NCBI RefSeq assembly: GCF_027482425.1
Contig: NZ_JAIXWA010000064.1
Coordinates: 1 to 46,337 of the forward strand
Direction: 5' to 3'
Origin: Flavobacterium sp.
GTDB taxonomy: Bacteria; Bacteroidota; Bacteroidia; Flavobacteriales; Flavobacteriaceae
Length of the DNA: 46,337 nucleotides
Of the stretch, positions 24,804 to 34,449 are shown piece by piece (the stretch's first letter is position 1; the number at the start of each line of letters is the position of its first letter). The translations under genes and the position numbers were made by a program. The notes beneath the pieces were generated by a model, which was given only the letters and a program-made list of their open reading frames with translations, ran no database searches and was not told where the DNA came from.

Positions 24804-26549
24804 ATGTATAGAACACATACTTGTGGCGCCTTAAATGCAGCGCACGTAGGACAAGAAGTTACTTTGGCAGGATGGGTACAAAAAACCCGTGACAAAGGAT
24901 TTTTGATTTGGGCCGATTTACGCGATCGCTATGGGGTTACACAACTAATTTTTGATGAGCAACGTACCCTGGGACATGTATTTCAACAAGCCAAATCGTT
25001 GGGACGCGAATATGTGATTCAAGTAAAAGGAACCGTGATTGAACGGGAATCCAAAAACCCAAACATGCCTACAGGAGATATCGAAATCTTGGTTTCAGAA
25101 CTTACAATTTTAAATGAAGCGCAACTTCCACCTTTTACCATTGAAGATGAAACGGATGGAGGGGAAGATTTACGCATGAAATACCGCTATTTAGATATTC
25201 GTCGAAATCCTGTAAAAAATGCGTTGTTGTTTCGCCATAAGGTTGCCATGGAAGTTCGAAACTACCTATCTAATTTGGATTTTTGTGAAATTGAAACCCC
25301 TTATTTAATTAAATCCACCCCCGAAGGCGCGCGCGATTTTGTGGTCCCTAGTCGTATGAACGAAGGACAATTTTATGCCTTACCGCAATCGCCACAAACG
25401 TTCAAGCAATTGTTGATGGTGGGCGGTATGGATAAGTATTTTCAAATTGTAAAATGCTTTCGCGATGAGGATTTGCGTGCCGACCGTCAGCCTGAGTTTA
25501 CGCAGATCGACTGTGAAATGGCCTTTGTGGAACAAGAAGATATTTTAAATGTATTTGAAGGATTGACCCGTCATTTGCTAAAAACCTTAAAAGGAATAGA
25601 GGTGGCCGAATTTCCGCGCATGACGTATGAATATGCCATGAAAACGTATGGAAATGACAAGCCTGATATTCGTTTTGATATGAAATTTGGCGAACTCAAT
25701 GCGGTAGCGCAACATAAAGATTTTGGAGTTTTCAATGCCGCCGAACTGGTGGTAGGTATTGCCATACCCGGTTGTGCAGGCTATTCCCGAAAAGAAATTG
25801 ATGCGCTGATTGATTGGGTAAAACGACCCCAAATTGGAGCACAAGGAATGGTCTATGTCAAATACGAAACCGACGGCACATTAAAATCGTCTGTCGATAA
25901 ATTTTATGATCAAACCGATTTGAAAAAATGGGCAGAAGCGACTCATGCTCAACCCGGTGATTTGATTTTGGTATTGTCGGGTGCAGCGCATAAAACGCGT
26001 TCGCAATTATCGGCTTTGCGCATGGAAATGGCCACACGCTTAGGGTTGCGTAAATCCGATGAATTTGCGCCGTTGTGGGTAGTTGATTTCCCGCTATTGG
26101 AATGGGATGAAGAAAGTGGTCGTTATCATGCGATGCACCATCCCTTTACTTCCCCCAAGCCCGAGGACAAAGCCCTTTTACAAACCGACCCAGGAAAAGT
26201 TCGAGCCAATGCGTATGATATGGTGTTAAACGGAAATGAAATTGGAGGAGGATCGATTCGAATTCACGACAAAGCCTTGCAAGCCGAAATGTTCTCGTTG
26301 TTAGGATTTACCAAAGAACAAGCCGAGGCACAATTTGGCTTCTTGATGAATGCCTTCCAATTTGGCGCACCTCCACATGGTGGTTTAGCCTTTGGTTTGG
26401 ACCGATTGGTGGCGATTTTAGGGGGACAAGAAACGATACGCGATTTCATTGCTTTCCCGAAAAATAATTCAGGAAGAGACGTGATGATTGATGCCCCTTC
26501 ACCGATTGATGATGCGCAATTAAGTGAACTTCATATTCGACTCGCCTAA
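24804..26549 (+). CDS. aspS: Aspartyl-tRNA synthetase
   Basis: Class II synthetase that charges tRNA-Asp; 581 residues from the chosen start, the bacterial length. The N-terminal OB-fold anticodon domain begins [44 protein letters not shown]. The catalytic core follows with motif 1 and the flipping loop [19 protein letters not shown], motif 2 [18 protein letters not shown] and motif 3 [15 protein letters not shown]. The bacterial insertion (GAD domain, about residues 280 to 410) is present. I start at 24804 because MYRTHTCG is the usual N-terminus; the ATG at 24768 would add 12 residues unlike the family but remains possible. It is a single-gene unit with its own promoter and terminator. Confidence 0.96.
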   Translation: MYRTHTCGALNAAHVGQEVTLAGWVQKTRDKGFLIWADLRDRYGVTQLIFDEQRTLGHVFQQAKSLGREYVIQVKGTVIERESKNPNMPTGDIEILVSELTILNEAQLPPFTIEDETDGGEDLRMKYRYLDIRRNPVKNALLFRHKVAMEVRNYLSNLDFCEIETPYLIKSTPEGARDFVVPSRMNEGQFYALPQSPQTFKQLLMVGGMDKYFQIVKCFRDEDLRADRQPEFTQIDCEMAFVEQEDILNVFEGLTRHLLKTLKGIEVAEFPRMTYEYAMKTYGNDKPDIRFDMKFGELNAVAQHKDFGVFNAAELVVGIAIPGCAGYSRKEIDALIDWVKRPQIGAQGMVYVKYETDGTLKSSVDKFYDQTDLKKWAEATHAQPGDLILVLSGAAHKTRSQLSALRMEMATRLGLRKSDEFAPLWVVDFPLLEWDEESGRYHAMHHPFTSPKPEDKALLQTDPGKVRANAYDMVLNGNEIGGGSIRIHDKALQAEMFSLLGFTKEQAEAQFGFLMNAFQFGAPPHGGLAFGLDRLVAILGGQETIRDFIAFPKNNSGRDVMIDAPSPIDDAQLSELHIRLA

Positions 26550-26576
26550 TTTTTAGGAGATTCCCATTCAACATAT

Positions 26577-26617
26577 CGCAAGTGTGGTTTTTTGGCAACA
26601 CTTGCGGTATTTTTTTG
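26577..26617 (+). terminator. Terminator of aspS
   Basis: The stem CGCAAGTGT/ACACTTGCG (26577-26585 with 26598-26606) is followed by GTATTTTTTT. It begins 27 bases after the aspS stop codon. Confidence 0.88.
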
Positions 26618-26766
26618 TCATTTTCACACAATTTAAAGCATTTCATAAACACATTCTTCAGTGTTAAAAATATTTTTTTGTAAAGTTTTTATTATTTTAA
26701 CATTAAAAATTTGCGGTATCAAATTTTAAGTTTACCTTTAGCCGAATTAATTTATTACCCATTACA

Positions 26767-26967
26767 ATGCAAACAGGAAAAGTGAAATTTTTCAATGAGT
26801 CTAAGGGATTTGGATTCATCGTAAATGACGAAACTGGGAAGGACATTTTTGTTCATGCTACCGGTTTAAAATCAGAAGGCTTAAAAGAAGGTGACCATGT
26901 GTCTTACGTTGAAGAAGACGGTCGCAAAGGAAAATTAGCCATTGACGTAGTAATTATTGAAAACTAA
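26767..26967 (+). CDS. Cold-shock domain protein (CspA family)
   Basis: Single cold-shock domain of 66 residues that binds single-stranded RNA and DNA as a chaperone. Both RNA-binding motifs are present: KGFGFI at residues 13 to 18 and DIFVHA at 28 to 33. It has the usual start MQTGKVKFFNESKGFG. The upstream DNA is very AT rich; a TACCTTTA at 26733-26740 is a candidate -7 element, which would give a leader of only about 20 bases and no room for a long cold-responsive leader as in E. coli cspA. It is a single-gene unit ending in its own terminator. Confidence 0.95.
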   Translation: MQTGKVKFFNESKGFGFIVNDETGKDIFVHATGLKSEGLKEGDHVSYVEEDGRKGKLAIDVVIIEN

Positions 26968-26995
26968 ATATATAGATTTCAGATTACCGAATGAA

Positions 26996-27025
26996 AACAC
27001 TCCCGAAACGGAGTGTTTTTTTTTG
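26996..27025 (+). terminator. Terminator of the cold-shock gene
   Basis: AACACTCC (26996-27003) pairs with GGAGTGTT (27010-27017), followed by a T tract. Confidence 0.9.
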
Positions 27026-27102
27026 ACTTGGGAACTGAATTATTTAGAATAAATTTAAATAAACATTTTCGCTTGAATAATTCATAAAGGGGGGTTAACA
27101 TC

Positions 27103-27133
27103 TTTGTGTTTTCAATATTGAGGCGTATATTTG
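27103..27133 (+). promoter_or_regulatory. Promoter of the nuo operon
   Basis: TTTG at 27103-27106 and TATATTTG at 27126-27133 are separated by exactly 19 bases, the best match in the window to the Bacteroidota -33/-7 consensus. The expected start point is about 20 bases upstream of the nuoA ATG. Confidence 0.8.
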
Positions 27134-27158
27134 TGGCTATTTTAAAAAAACGAGTCGT

Positions 27159-27524
27159 ATGCAGTCTACACAAACTGACTTTTTACCGATTTTAATACAG
27201 GTTGGCATCGCTGTATCTTTTGTGGCTTTGACGATTATTGGTTCCGACTTTTTAGGCCCAAAAAGACATTCGCAAAACAAAGACAAAAACTTCGAATGTG
27301 GAATTGAATCGATTGGTAATGCCCGTATCCCGTTTTCTGTAAAATATTTCTTGGTAGCTATCCTATTTGTGTTGTTTGACGTTGAAGTGATTTTTCTTTA
27401 TCCTTGGGCGGTGAACTTCAAAGAATTGGGCTACGATGGTATGATAAAAATGATTATTTTCATGTCCCTTCTACTGGTTGGCTTCTTTTATATCATTAAA
27501 AAGAAAGCCTTGGAATGGGAATAA
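27159..27524 (+). CDS. nuoA: NADH-quinone oxidoreductase subunit A
   Basis: Small membrane subunit of respiratory complex I, 121 residues with three hydrophobic segments. The loop after TM1 has KNFECGIESIGNARIPFSVKYFLVAILFVLFDVEVIFLYPWA, the conserved block that includes the E-C-G motif and the acidic residues of TM2. It is the first gene of a 14-gene operon in the standard order A to N, and it directly follows the best promoter in the window. The next gene begins 12 bases later. Confidence 0.96.
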   Translation: MQSTQTDFLPILIQVGIAVSFVALTIIGSDFLGPKRHSQNKDKNFECGIESIGNARIPFSVKYFLVAILFVLFDVEVIFLYPWAVNFKELGYDGMIKMIIFMSLLLVGFFYIIKKKALEWE

Positions 27525-27536
27525 AACTTCTTTGCT

Positions 27537-28082
27537 ATGGAAAATAATACACCCAAAATGGCAGCTCCACCAGAAGGAGTCACAGGCGAAGGATTTTTCG
27601 CAACCAAATTAAGCGATGTAGTCGGTTTAGCACGAGCTAATTCACTTTGGCCGTTGCCTTTTGCCACTTCTTGTTGTGGTATTGAATTTATGGCTACCAT
27701 GGCATCGCATTACGATTTAGCGCGTTTCGGATCGGAGCGTGTAAGTTTCTCTCCGCGACAAGCGGATATGTTGTTGGTGATGGGAACGATTTCCAAAAAA
27801 ATGGCGCCGATTTTACGTCAGGTATACGAGCAAATGAGTGAGCCTCGCTGGGTCATTGCTGTTGGAGCTTGTGCCTCATCGGGAGGTGTTTTTGACACGT
27901 ATTCTGTATTACAAGGTATTGACAAGGTAATTCCAGTAGACGTATATGTGCCTGGGTGTCCTCCACGCCCCGAACAAATTGTTCAAGGTGTAATGCAATT
28001 GCAGGACTTAGTGAAAAACGAATCGGTACGTCGTAGAAACTCCCCAGAATACAAAGAATTATTAGCTTCCTACAACCTGTAA
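27537..28082 (+). CDS. nuoB: NADH-quinone oxidoreductase subunit B
   Basis: Peripheral-arm subunit that carries iron-sulfur cluster N2, the direct electron donor to quinone. The cluster ligands are visible as ATSCCGIEFMA (adjacent cysteines), GACASSGGVFDTYSV and VPGCPPRPEQI. It has 181 residues, as usual, and a short N-terminal extension with Pro and Gly. It ends 2 bases before nuoC. Confidence 0.97.
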   Translation: MENNTPKMAAPPEGVTGEGFFATKLSDVVGLARANSLWPLPFATSCCGIEFMATMASHYDLARFGSERVSFSPRQADMLLVMGTISKKMAPILRQVYEQMSEPRWVIAVGACASSGGVFDTYSVLQGIDKVIPVDVYVPGCPPRPEQIVQGVMQLQDLVKNESVRRRNSPEYKELLASYNL

Positions 28083-28084
28083 TT

Positions 28085-28603
28085 ATGGCTATAGAAACCG
28101 TTCATATTCAGGAAAAAGTCACGAGTCAATTTGGTGAGCAGGTACGCTCCTTCGAAATGCAACGTGACATTTTTTCGTTTGAAGCAGATGCTTCAATTAT
28201 ACACGAGGTTATTCGTTTTTTAAAAGAAGACGAAGAATTAAACTTCCATTTTCTAACTGATTTAGCAGGAGTACATTACCCAGATAACGACGATGATCAT
28301 CAGTTTGCAGTAGTTTACCAACTTCACAATTGGGTCGAAAATACACGCATTCGTGTACGAACCTATCTAAATCAAGAACCTGAAGTGGCTACAATTACTG
28401 ATTTATTTTTATGTGCCAATTGGATGGAACGAGAGGCGTATGACTTTTATGGCATACAATTCCAAGGCCACCCGCAATTGAAACGCATCTTAAATATGGA
28501 TGAAATGGTGTCGTTTCCGATGCGTAAAGAATTCCCAATGGAAGACAGTGGGCGCACCGATAAAGACGACCGATTCTTTGGGAGAACTCCCGCTAATTGT
28601 TAA
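28085..28603 (+). CDS. nuoC: NADH-quinone oxidoreductase subunit C
   Basis: 30-kDa-type peripheral subunit, 172 residues, separate from NuoD and not fused as in E. coli. The conserved block is near the C-terminus: NWMEREAYDFYGIQFQGHPQLKRILNMDE...FPMRKEFPMEDSGR. The N-terminal half shows the expected FLTDLAGVHYPD segment. It lies 2 bases after nuoB and 18 bases before nuoD. Confidence 0.95.
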   Translation: MAIETVHIQEKVTSQFGEQVRSFEMQRDIFSFEADASIIHEVIRFLKEDEELNFHFLTDLAGVHYPDNDDDHQFAVVYQLHNWVENTRIRVRTYLNQEPEVATITDLFLCANWMEREAYDFYGIQFQGHPQLKRILNMDEMVSFPMRKEFPMEDSGRTDKDDRFFGRTPANC

Positions 28604-28621
28604 TGTAATTCATACTCATAC

Positions 28622-29857
28622 ATGTCCGATTTACTCTTACCTCCGGAACATCGATATGCCAAGATTATTGAAAGTCGTCGCAACGAAGACGGTAGCGAAC
28701 TTTCGATTCTCAATTTGGGACCAACACACCCCGCCACGCATGGTATTTTCCAAAACATTCTTTTAATGGATGGGGAACGCATTTTGGATGCCGAACCTAC
28801 TGTAGGCTATATCCATCGTGCGTTTGAGAAAATTGCCGAAAATCGCGCTTTCTATCAAATCAATGTATTGACCGACCGAATGAATTACTGTTCCTCCCCC
28901 ATCAATAATATGGCGTGGTGGATGACGGTCGAAAAACTATTGAAAATTGACGTTCCAAAACGGGCGCAATACCTTCGCGTTATTGTGATGGAATTGGCAC
29001 GTATTGCTGACCATATCATCTGTAATTCCATTCTCGGTGTGGATACAGGAGCCTATACAGGATTCCTCTATGTATTCCAATTCCGCGAAAAAATATATGA
29101 GATCTACGAAGAAATTTGTGGGGCACGATTAACGACCAACATGGGTCGTATTGGCGGTTTTGAACGCGATTGGTCGGAGGAAGCGTTCCGCAAACTCAAT
29201 GCCTTCTTAGAAGAATTTCCAGTGGCTTGGAAAGAGTTTGAAAACTTATTCGAACGCAACCGAATTTTCATCGATCGCACGGTAAATGTAGGTCCAATTA
29301 CCGCAGAACGCGCCATGGAATATGGATTTACGGGTCCTAATCTCCGCGCGGCGGGAATTGACTACGATGTACGTAAAGCCGCACCGTATTCTTCGTATGA
29401 CGATTTCGACTTTGAAATTCCTGTAGGACAATCAGGAGATACTTATGACCGTTTTTGCGTCCGTAATGCAGAAGTTTGGGGAAGTTTGTCTATCATTCGC
29501 CAAGCCCTTGCCAAACTCCCTGAAGGACCTCATCATGCTGATGTTCCTGACTACTATCTTCCACCTAAAGAAGAGGTGTACAACAACATGGAAAGCTTAA
29601 TTTACCATTTCAAAATTGTAATGGGAGAAGTCCCTGTTCCTGTGGAAGAAATCTACCACGCAGTTGAAGGAGGTAATGGTGAATTAGGTTTTTATTTAAT
29701 TGCTGACGGTAGTCGTACTCCTTATCGTTTGAAATTTAGAAGACCTTGTTACATTTATTACCAAGCTTACCCTGAAATGATTAAAGGAGCCATGCTCTCG
29801 GATGCTATTGTGATCTTATCCAGTTTAAATGTAATTGCAGGCGAATTAGACGCTTAA
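28622..29857 (+). CDS. nuoD: NADH-quinone oxidoreductase subunit D
   Basis: 49-kDa-type subunit that forms the quinone site together with NuoB. The family signature is LNLGPTHPATHGIFQ near residue 35, with the conserved His residues of the quinone pocket; YIHRAFEKIAENR and the C-terminal DAIVILSSLNVIAGELDA end are also typical. It has 411 residues. The next gene, nuoE, begins 4 bases later. Confidence 0.97.
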   Translation: MSDLLLPPEHRYAKIIESRRNEDGSELSILNLGPTHPATHGIFQNILLMDGERILDAEPTVGYIHRAFEKIAENRAFYQINVLTDRMNYCSSPINNMAWWMTVEKLLKIDVPKRAQYLRVIVMELARIADHIICNSILGVDTGAYTGFLYVFQFREKIYEIYEEICGARLTTNMGRIGGFERDWSEEAFRKLNAFLEEFPVAWKEFENLFERNRIFIDRTVNVGPITAERAMEYGFTGPNLRAAGIDYDVRKAAPYSSYDDFDFEIPVGQSGDTYDRFCVRNAEVWGSLSIIRQALAKLPEGPHHADVPDYYLPPKEEVYNNMESLIYHFKIVMGEVPVPVEEIYHAVEGGNGELGFYLIADGSRTPYRLKFRRPCYIYYQAYPEMIKGAMLSDAIVILSSLNVIAGELDA

Positions 29858-29861
29858 TCTT

Positions 29862-30392
29862 ATGGAAAAACACCATTACACCCAAGAAATAAATATTACG
29901 GATGCTTTGATGGCCCGTATTAACGAGTTGGTGAGCCATTATCCTGCTGACAAAAAGAAGTCGGCATTGCTCCCTGTTTTGCATGAAGTCCAAGATGCTC
30001 ACGAAAACTGGTTGAGCATTGAACTCCAAAACAAAGTAGCCGAAATTTTGGAATTAAAACCTATTGAGGTCTATGAAGTGGTGACGTTTTATACCATGTT
30101 TAACCAGAGACCCGTTGGAAAATATATGTTGGAATTTTGTCAAACTTCACCCTGCTGCCAACGCGGTGTAGAAGATTTGATGGAATATACCTGTCAAAAA
30201 CTCAATGTAGGAATTGCGCAACCAACTACTGACGGACTTTTTGAAGTGCGAGGTGTAGAATGTTTAGGAGCCTGTGGGTATGCCCCGATGTTGCAATTGG
30301 GCGATTACTACCATGAACATTTGACCAAAGAAAAAATTGATCAGCTCATTGACGACTGCAAAGCGGGTAATATAACTTTTTACGACAAATAG
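29862..30392 (+). CDS. nuoE: NADH-quinone oxidoreductase subunit E
   Basis: 24-kDa-type subunit with the [2Fe-2S] cluster N1a. The four ligands are present: CQTSPC (C-x4-C) and, further on, CLGACG (C-x3-C). Upstream is the helical part with KPIEVYEVVTFYTMFNQRPVGK. It has 176 residues. With NuoF and NuoG it makes the NADH-oxidising module, so this complex should be a true NADH dehydrogenase and not an N-module-less variant. Confidence 0.96.
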   Translation: MEKHHYTQEINITDALMARINELVSHYPADKKKSALLPVLHEVQDAHENWLSIELQNKVAEILELKPIEVYEVVTFYTMFNQRPVGKYMLEFCQTSPCCQRGVEDLMEYTCQKLNVGIAQPTTDGLFEVRGVECLGACGYAPMLQLGDYYHEHLTKEKIDQLIDDCKAGNITFYDK

Positions 30393-30396
30393 TATC

Positions 30397-31761
30397 ATGG
30401 GAAGAAAGATATTACTGGACAAAATTAATGTCCCTGGAATTAAATCGTATGAAGTATATCGTCGTGAGGGCGGTTATGCTTCCGTCGAAAAAGCGTTAAA
30501 AATGACTCCCGAAGCCATCATTGAAGAAGTAAAAGCTTCTGGATTGCGCGGCCGTGGTGGAGCAGGATTTCCCGTGGGAATGAAATGGAGTTTTATCGAC
30601 AAAAAATCAGGTAAACCGAGACACCTCGTATGCAATGCAGACGAATCGGAACCGGGGACTTTTAAAGACCGTTACTTGATGGAATACATTCCGCATTTAT
30701 TGATTGAAGGAATGATTACTTCGAGTATCGCGTTAGAGGCCAACCTCTCCTATATTTATATTCGCGGGGAATATATGTGGGTCTATAAAATACTCGAGCG
30801 CGCGATTCAAGAAGCTTACGCTGCGGGTTGGTTGGGTAAAAACATTCAAGGGTCAGGATTTGATTTGGACTTATACGTACATTGTGGTGCCGGTGCCTAC
30901 ATTTGCGGTGAAGAGACCGCATTGATTGAATCGTTAGAAGGAAAACGAGGAAACCCGCGTTTGAAACCGCCTTTCCCGGCTATCAGTGGATTGTGGGCTA
31001 ATCCAACCGTAGTGAATAATGTAGAATCTATTGCTGCGGTGCCATGGATTATCAATAATTCGGGAGCCGATTATGCAGCGATAGGAATTGGACGTTCTAC
31101 AGGAACCAAATTAATTTCTGCTTCAGGAAATATCAAAAAACCTGGGGTTTACGAAATTGAGTTGGGTATTTCGGTAGAAGAATTTATTAATTCAGACGAA
31201 TATTGTGGCGGTATGGAAACTGATCGACCTTTGAAAGCCTTGGTGCCTGGAGGTAGTTCTGTACCTATTTTACCCGCTCATTTAATTTATAAAACAGCCA
31301 ACGGAGACGACCGCTTGATGACCTATGAAAGTTTATCAGACGGTGGTTTTGCCACAGGTTCTATGTTGGGTTCAGGCGGATTTATTGTTTACGATGACCG
31401 AGCCTGTATCGTGCGAAATACTTGGAATTTTGCCCGTTTTTACCACCATGAAAGCTGTGGACAATGTACCCCTTGCCGGGAAGGAACGGGTTGGTTAGAA
31501 AAAGTATTGTGGCGCATCGAAAACGGGGAAGGCCGTGAAGAAGATATCGAATTGTTGTGGAGCATTCAATCTAAAATTGAAGGAAATACAATTTGTCCTT
31601 TGGGCGATGCCGCATCATGGCCTGTAGCAGCTGCTATTCGTCACTTTAGAGAGGAATTTGAATACCATGTTCGTTTCCCTGAAAAAATTAAAAATCGAGA
31701 CCATTTCACACACGAACCTTTCGAAAAAGTTCGTCACCTAGTGGCTCCACAAACTGTTTAA
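30397..31761 (+). CDS. nuoF: NADH-quinone oxidoreductase subunit F
   Basis: 51-kDa-type flavoprotein that binds NADH, FMN and the [4Fe-4S] cluster N3. GLRGRGGAGFPVGMKW is the NADH-binding loop, CNADESEPGTFKDR the FMN region, and HESCGQCTPCREGTGWL with GNTICPLGDAA the cluster ligands. It has 454 residues. It begins 4 bases after nuoE; the 52-base gap to nuoG is the widest in the operon. Confidence 0.97.
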   Translation: MGRKILLDKINVPGIKSYEVYRREGGYASVEKALKMTPEAIIEEVKASGLRGRGGAGFPVGMKWSFIDKKSGKPRHLVCNADESEPGTFKDRYLMEYIPHLLIEGMITSSIALEANLSYIYIRGEYMWVYKILERAIQEAYAAGWLGKNIQGSGFDLDLYVHCGAGAYICGEETALIESLEGKRGNPRLKPPFPAISGLWANPTVVNNVESIAAVPWIINNSGADYAAIGIGRSTGTKLISASGNIKKPGVYEIELGISVEEFINSDEYCGGMETDRPLKALVPGGSSVPILPAHLIYKTANGDDRLMTYESLSDGGFATGSMLGSGGFIVYDDRACIVRNTWNFARFYHHESCGQCTPCREGTGWLEKVLWRIENGEGREEDIELLWSIQSKIEGNTICPLGDAASWPVAAAIRHFREEFEYHVRFPEKIKNRDHFTHEPFEKVRHLVAPQTV

Positions 31762-31813
31762 ATCAATAACTGCGTTAAGTCGTTTGCTTACGCACTAGAT
31801 AACCTACAAGAAG

Positions 31814-32857
31814 ATGAAAGTAACAATTGACGGACACGAAATCGAGGTTGAAGCTGGAACCACCATCTTACAAGCAGCACGAATGATTGGAGGGGATGTA
31901 GTTCCTCCAGCGATGTGTTACTACTCCAAACTTAAGGGTTCTGGAGGAAAATGCCGTTGTTGTTTGGTTGAAGTAACCAAAGGAAGCGACGCCAATCCTA
32001 CCCCAATGCCAAAACTAGTAGCCTCTTGCGTTACCGGTTGTATGGACGGTATGGAAGTTAAAAGTAAAACGTCTGACCGCGTAACGGAAGCCCGTAAAGC
32101 AGTAACTGAATTTTTGTTGATCAATCACCCTTTGGACTGTCCCGTTTGTGACCAAGCAGGAGAATGTGATTTGCAAAATTTGAGTTTTGAACACGGTCAT
32201 GCCAATACCCGATTTATTGAGGAAAAACGCACGTTTGAACCCGAAAATATCGGTGATAAAATTCAATTGCACATGAATCGTTGCATTCTTTGTCAACGTT
32301 GCGTACAAGTAGCTGAACAATTAACCGACTACCGTGTCCATGGCGTTTTGAATCGTGGAGATCATGCGCAAATTTCTACCATGGTTTCGGCCGCTATTGA
32401 AAATGAATTCTCAGGAAATATGATTGATGTATGTCCTGTTGGAGCACTTACCGATAAAACATTCCGATTCAAATCGCGTGTTTGGTTCAACAAACCGTTC
32501 AATGCACACCGTGAATGTACTACACCGGGCTGTTGCGGTAAAGTAACCGTTTGGATGTTTGGAAATGAAATTCAACGGGTTACAGCTCGTAAAGATGAAT
32601 ACCATGAAGTCGAAGATTTCATTTGCAACACCTGTCGTTATGACAAAAAAGAAGTTTCCGATTGGACTATTGAAGGCCCACGTAAGTTTGAAAAAGACTC
32701 GGTAATCAATGTCAACAACTACAGTCGAAAACTTGAGAAAGTGATTATCAACACCGAACGCGGTATCTTAATGGGCCGTGATGAAGATCGTAAGAAAATC
32801 AGTATGGCGGACATTGACTACAACAAAAAAATTGACGGAACCGAAGTAAAACAATAA
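31814..32857 (+). CDS. nuoG: NADH-quinone oxidoreductase subunit G, short form without molybdopterin-type domain
   Basis: Iron-sulfur subunit of the NADH module, only 347 residues against about 780 to 910 in E. coli or Thermus. The N-terminal ferredoxin domain has CYYSKLKGSGGKCRCCLVEV and the later SCVTGC (N1b). The His-Cys cluster N5 is HPLDCPVCDQAGECDLQN, and N4 is NRCILCQRCVQVAE with DVCPVGALTDK. After that comes only the first Fe-S subdomain of the molybdopterin-oxidoreductase fold: RECTTPGCCGKVTVWMFGNEIQRV...EDFICNTCRYDKKEV, whose cysteine spacing differs from the CxxCxxxC of cluster N7 in other bacteria. The frame then stops, 1 base before nuoH. The operon is intact on both sides, so this is a natural short form and not a damaged gene. 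Confidence 0.92.
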   Translation: MKVTIDGHEIEVEAGTTILQAARMIGGDVVPPAMCYYSKLKGSGGKCRCCLVEVTKGSDANPTPMPKLVASCVTGCMDGMEVKSKTSDRVTEARKAVTEFLLINHPLDCPVCDQAGECDLQNLSFEHGHANTRFIEEKRTFEPENIGDKIQLHMNRCILCQRCVQVAEQLTDYRVHGVLNRGDHAQISTMVSAAIENEFSGNMIDVCPVGALTDKTFRFKSRVWFNKPFNAHRECTTPGCCGKVTVWMFGNEIQRVTARKDEYHEVEDFICNTCRYDKKEVSDWTIEGPRKFEKDSVINVNNYSRKLEKVIINTERGILMGRDEDRKKISMADIDYNKKIDGTEVKQ

Positions 32858-32858
32858 T

Positions 32859-33890
32859 ATGGATAGTGCATTAATTATTGAAAAAAGTATTTTCATCGTA
32901 GTCATTTTTGCGGTCACAATGCTCATGGCCATGTATTCTACTTGGGCAGAAAGAAAAGTAGCTGCATTTCTTCAAGATCGTGTAGGACCCAACCGAGCGG
33001 GATGGGGTGGTTTATTACAACCTTTAGCAGACGGGTTGAAACTTTTTGCGAAAGAAGAATTTGAACCTAACACCCCCAACAAGTTTTTGTTTTTTGTAGG
33101 TCCAGGTGTCGCTATGGCTACAGCGTTAATTACTAGTGCGGTGATTCCATGGGGCGATAAATTAGAAATTTTTGGACGTACGGTTATCCTACAAGCTACC
33201 GACATTGACGTTTCGTTATTGTACATTTTTGGTGTAATCTCTGTGGGCGTTTATGGCATTATGATTGGTGGTTGGGCTTCCAACAATAAATTCTCATTGA
33301 TGGGAGCTGTTCGTGCGGCTTCGCAAATGGTGTCGTATGAAGTAGCTATGGGTCTTTCTATTATCGCATTGTTAATGATGAGTGGATCACTTAGTTTGCG
33401 TGCCATTACTGAGCAACAACACGGTATGGATTGGAATGTATTTTATCAACCCGTTGGATTTTTAATCTTTTTAATTTGTGCTTTTGCCGAAACCAACCGA
33501 ACTCCTTTTGACTTAGCCGAATGCGAAAGTGAATTGATCGGGGGGTACCATACCGAATATTCATCCATGAAAATGGGCTTCTATCTGTTTGCTGAATATG
33601 CCAATATGTTTATCTCATCTACTATTTTGGCAGTCTTATATTTTGGTGGGTATAATTATCCCGGTATGGACTGGGCAGGCATTCATTTGGGAACGAATAT
33701 TGCAACCCTTATCGGAATTGCCGTTTTATTTGTAAAAATCTGCGCCTTCATCTTCTTTTATATGTGGGTGCGTTGGACGATTCCACGCTTCCGTTATGAC
33801 CAATTGATGAATTTGGGTTGGAAAATTTTGATTCCACTTTCAATTATTAATATTATGATCACCGGAATTTGTATTCTGGCTTTTAAATAA
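32859..33890 (+). CDS. nuoH: NADH-quinone oxidoreductase subunit H
   Basis: ND1-type membrane subunit at the junction of the two arms, lining the quinone channel. It has 343 residues and eight hydrophobic segments. Signatures are YSTWAERKVAAFLQDRVGPNRAGWGGLLQPLADGLKLFAKEE and FAETNRTPFDLAECESELIGGYHTEYSSMKMGFYLFAEY, with the conserved acidic residues of the so-called E channel. It lies 11 bases before nuoI. Confidence 0.97.
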   Translation: MDSALIIEKSIFIVVIFAVTMLMAMYSTWAERKVAAFLQDRVGPNRAGWGGLLQPLADGLKLFAKEEFEPNTPNKFLFFVGPGVAMATALITSAVIPWGDKLEIFGRTVILQATDIDVSLLYIFGVISVGVYGIMIGGWASNNKFSLMGAVRAASQMVSYEVAMGLSIIALLMMSGSLSLRAITEQQHGMDWNVFYQPVGFLIFLICAFAETNRTPFDLAECESELIGGYHTEYSSMKMGFYLFAEYANMFISSTILAVLYFGGYNYPGMDWAGIHLGTNIATLIGIAVLFVKICAFIFFYMWVRWTIPRFRYDQLMNLGWKILIPLSIINIMITGICILAFK

Positions 33891-33901
33891 GAACCTGTTC
33901 T

Positions 33902-34447
33902 ATGGCAACATCAATTCAGAACATTTCGCTCTCTGGCAAGAAAAAACAAGTTTCCCACAAGGAAATGACGTTTTGGGAGCGTCTTTACTTGGTCGCAATC
34001 ATTAAAGGGTTGTTGATTACCATTAAACACTTTTTCCGAAGAAAAGCAACCATTCACTACCCTGAACAAGTCCGTGAATTCAGTCCCGTTTACCGCGGAA
34101 AGCATACCTTGAAACGCGATGAACAAGGACGTGAAAACTGTACCGCTTGTGGGTTATGTGCACTTACTTGCCCCGCAGAAGCCATTACCATGAAAGCGGC
34201 AGAGCGTAAACCCGGTGAAGAACATTTGTACCGTGAGGAAAAATATGCTGAAATCTATGAAATCAACATGTTGCGTTGTATTTTCTGTGGTTTATGTGAA
34301 GAGGCTTGTCCTAAAGATGCTATTTACATGACGATTTCAAAAGAATTAGTGCCTGCACAATACGATCGTGAAGATTTTATTTACGGAAAAGATAAATTAG
34401 TAATGCCACTTGAAGTAGCCATGGCTAACACCAAAAACCTAAACTAA
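33902..34447 (+). CDS. nuoI: NADH-quinone oxidoreductase subunit I
   Basis: Peripheral subunit with two [4Fe-4S] clusters, N6a and N6b. The two ligand blocks are CTACGLCALTCPAEA and CIFCGLCEEACPKDA, the usual double-ferredoxin arrangement. It has 181 residues with an N-terminal amphipathic part that contacts the membrane arm. It ends 2 bases before nuoJ. Confidence 0.97.
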   Translation: MATSIQNISLSGKKKQVSHKEMTFWERLYLVAIIKGLLITIKHFFRRKATIHYPEQVREFSPVYRGKHTLKRDEQGRENCTACGLCALTCPAEAITMKAAERKPGEEHLYREEKYAEIYEINMLRCIFCGLCEEACPKDAIYMTISKELVPAQYDREDFIYGKDKLVMPLEVAMANTKNLN

Positions 34448-34449
34448 TT

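Noticed and set aside
26618..26766. Long cold-responsive leader upstream of the cold-shock gene
   Set aside because: The only promoter-like element is about 30 bases from the ATG, and no stable structure is visible in the AT-rich DNA.
31814..32857. nuoG as a truncated pseudogene
   Set aside because: There is no frameshift or remnant of the missing domain; the stop codon is 1 base before nuoH and all Fe-S ligands of the retained part are intact.
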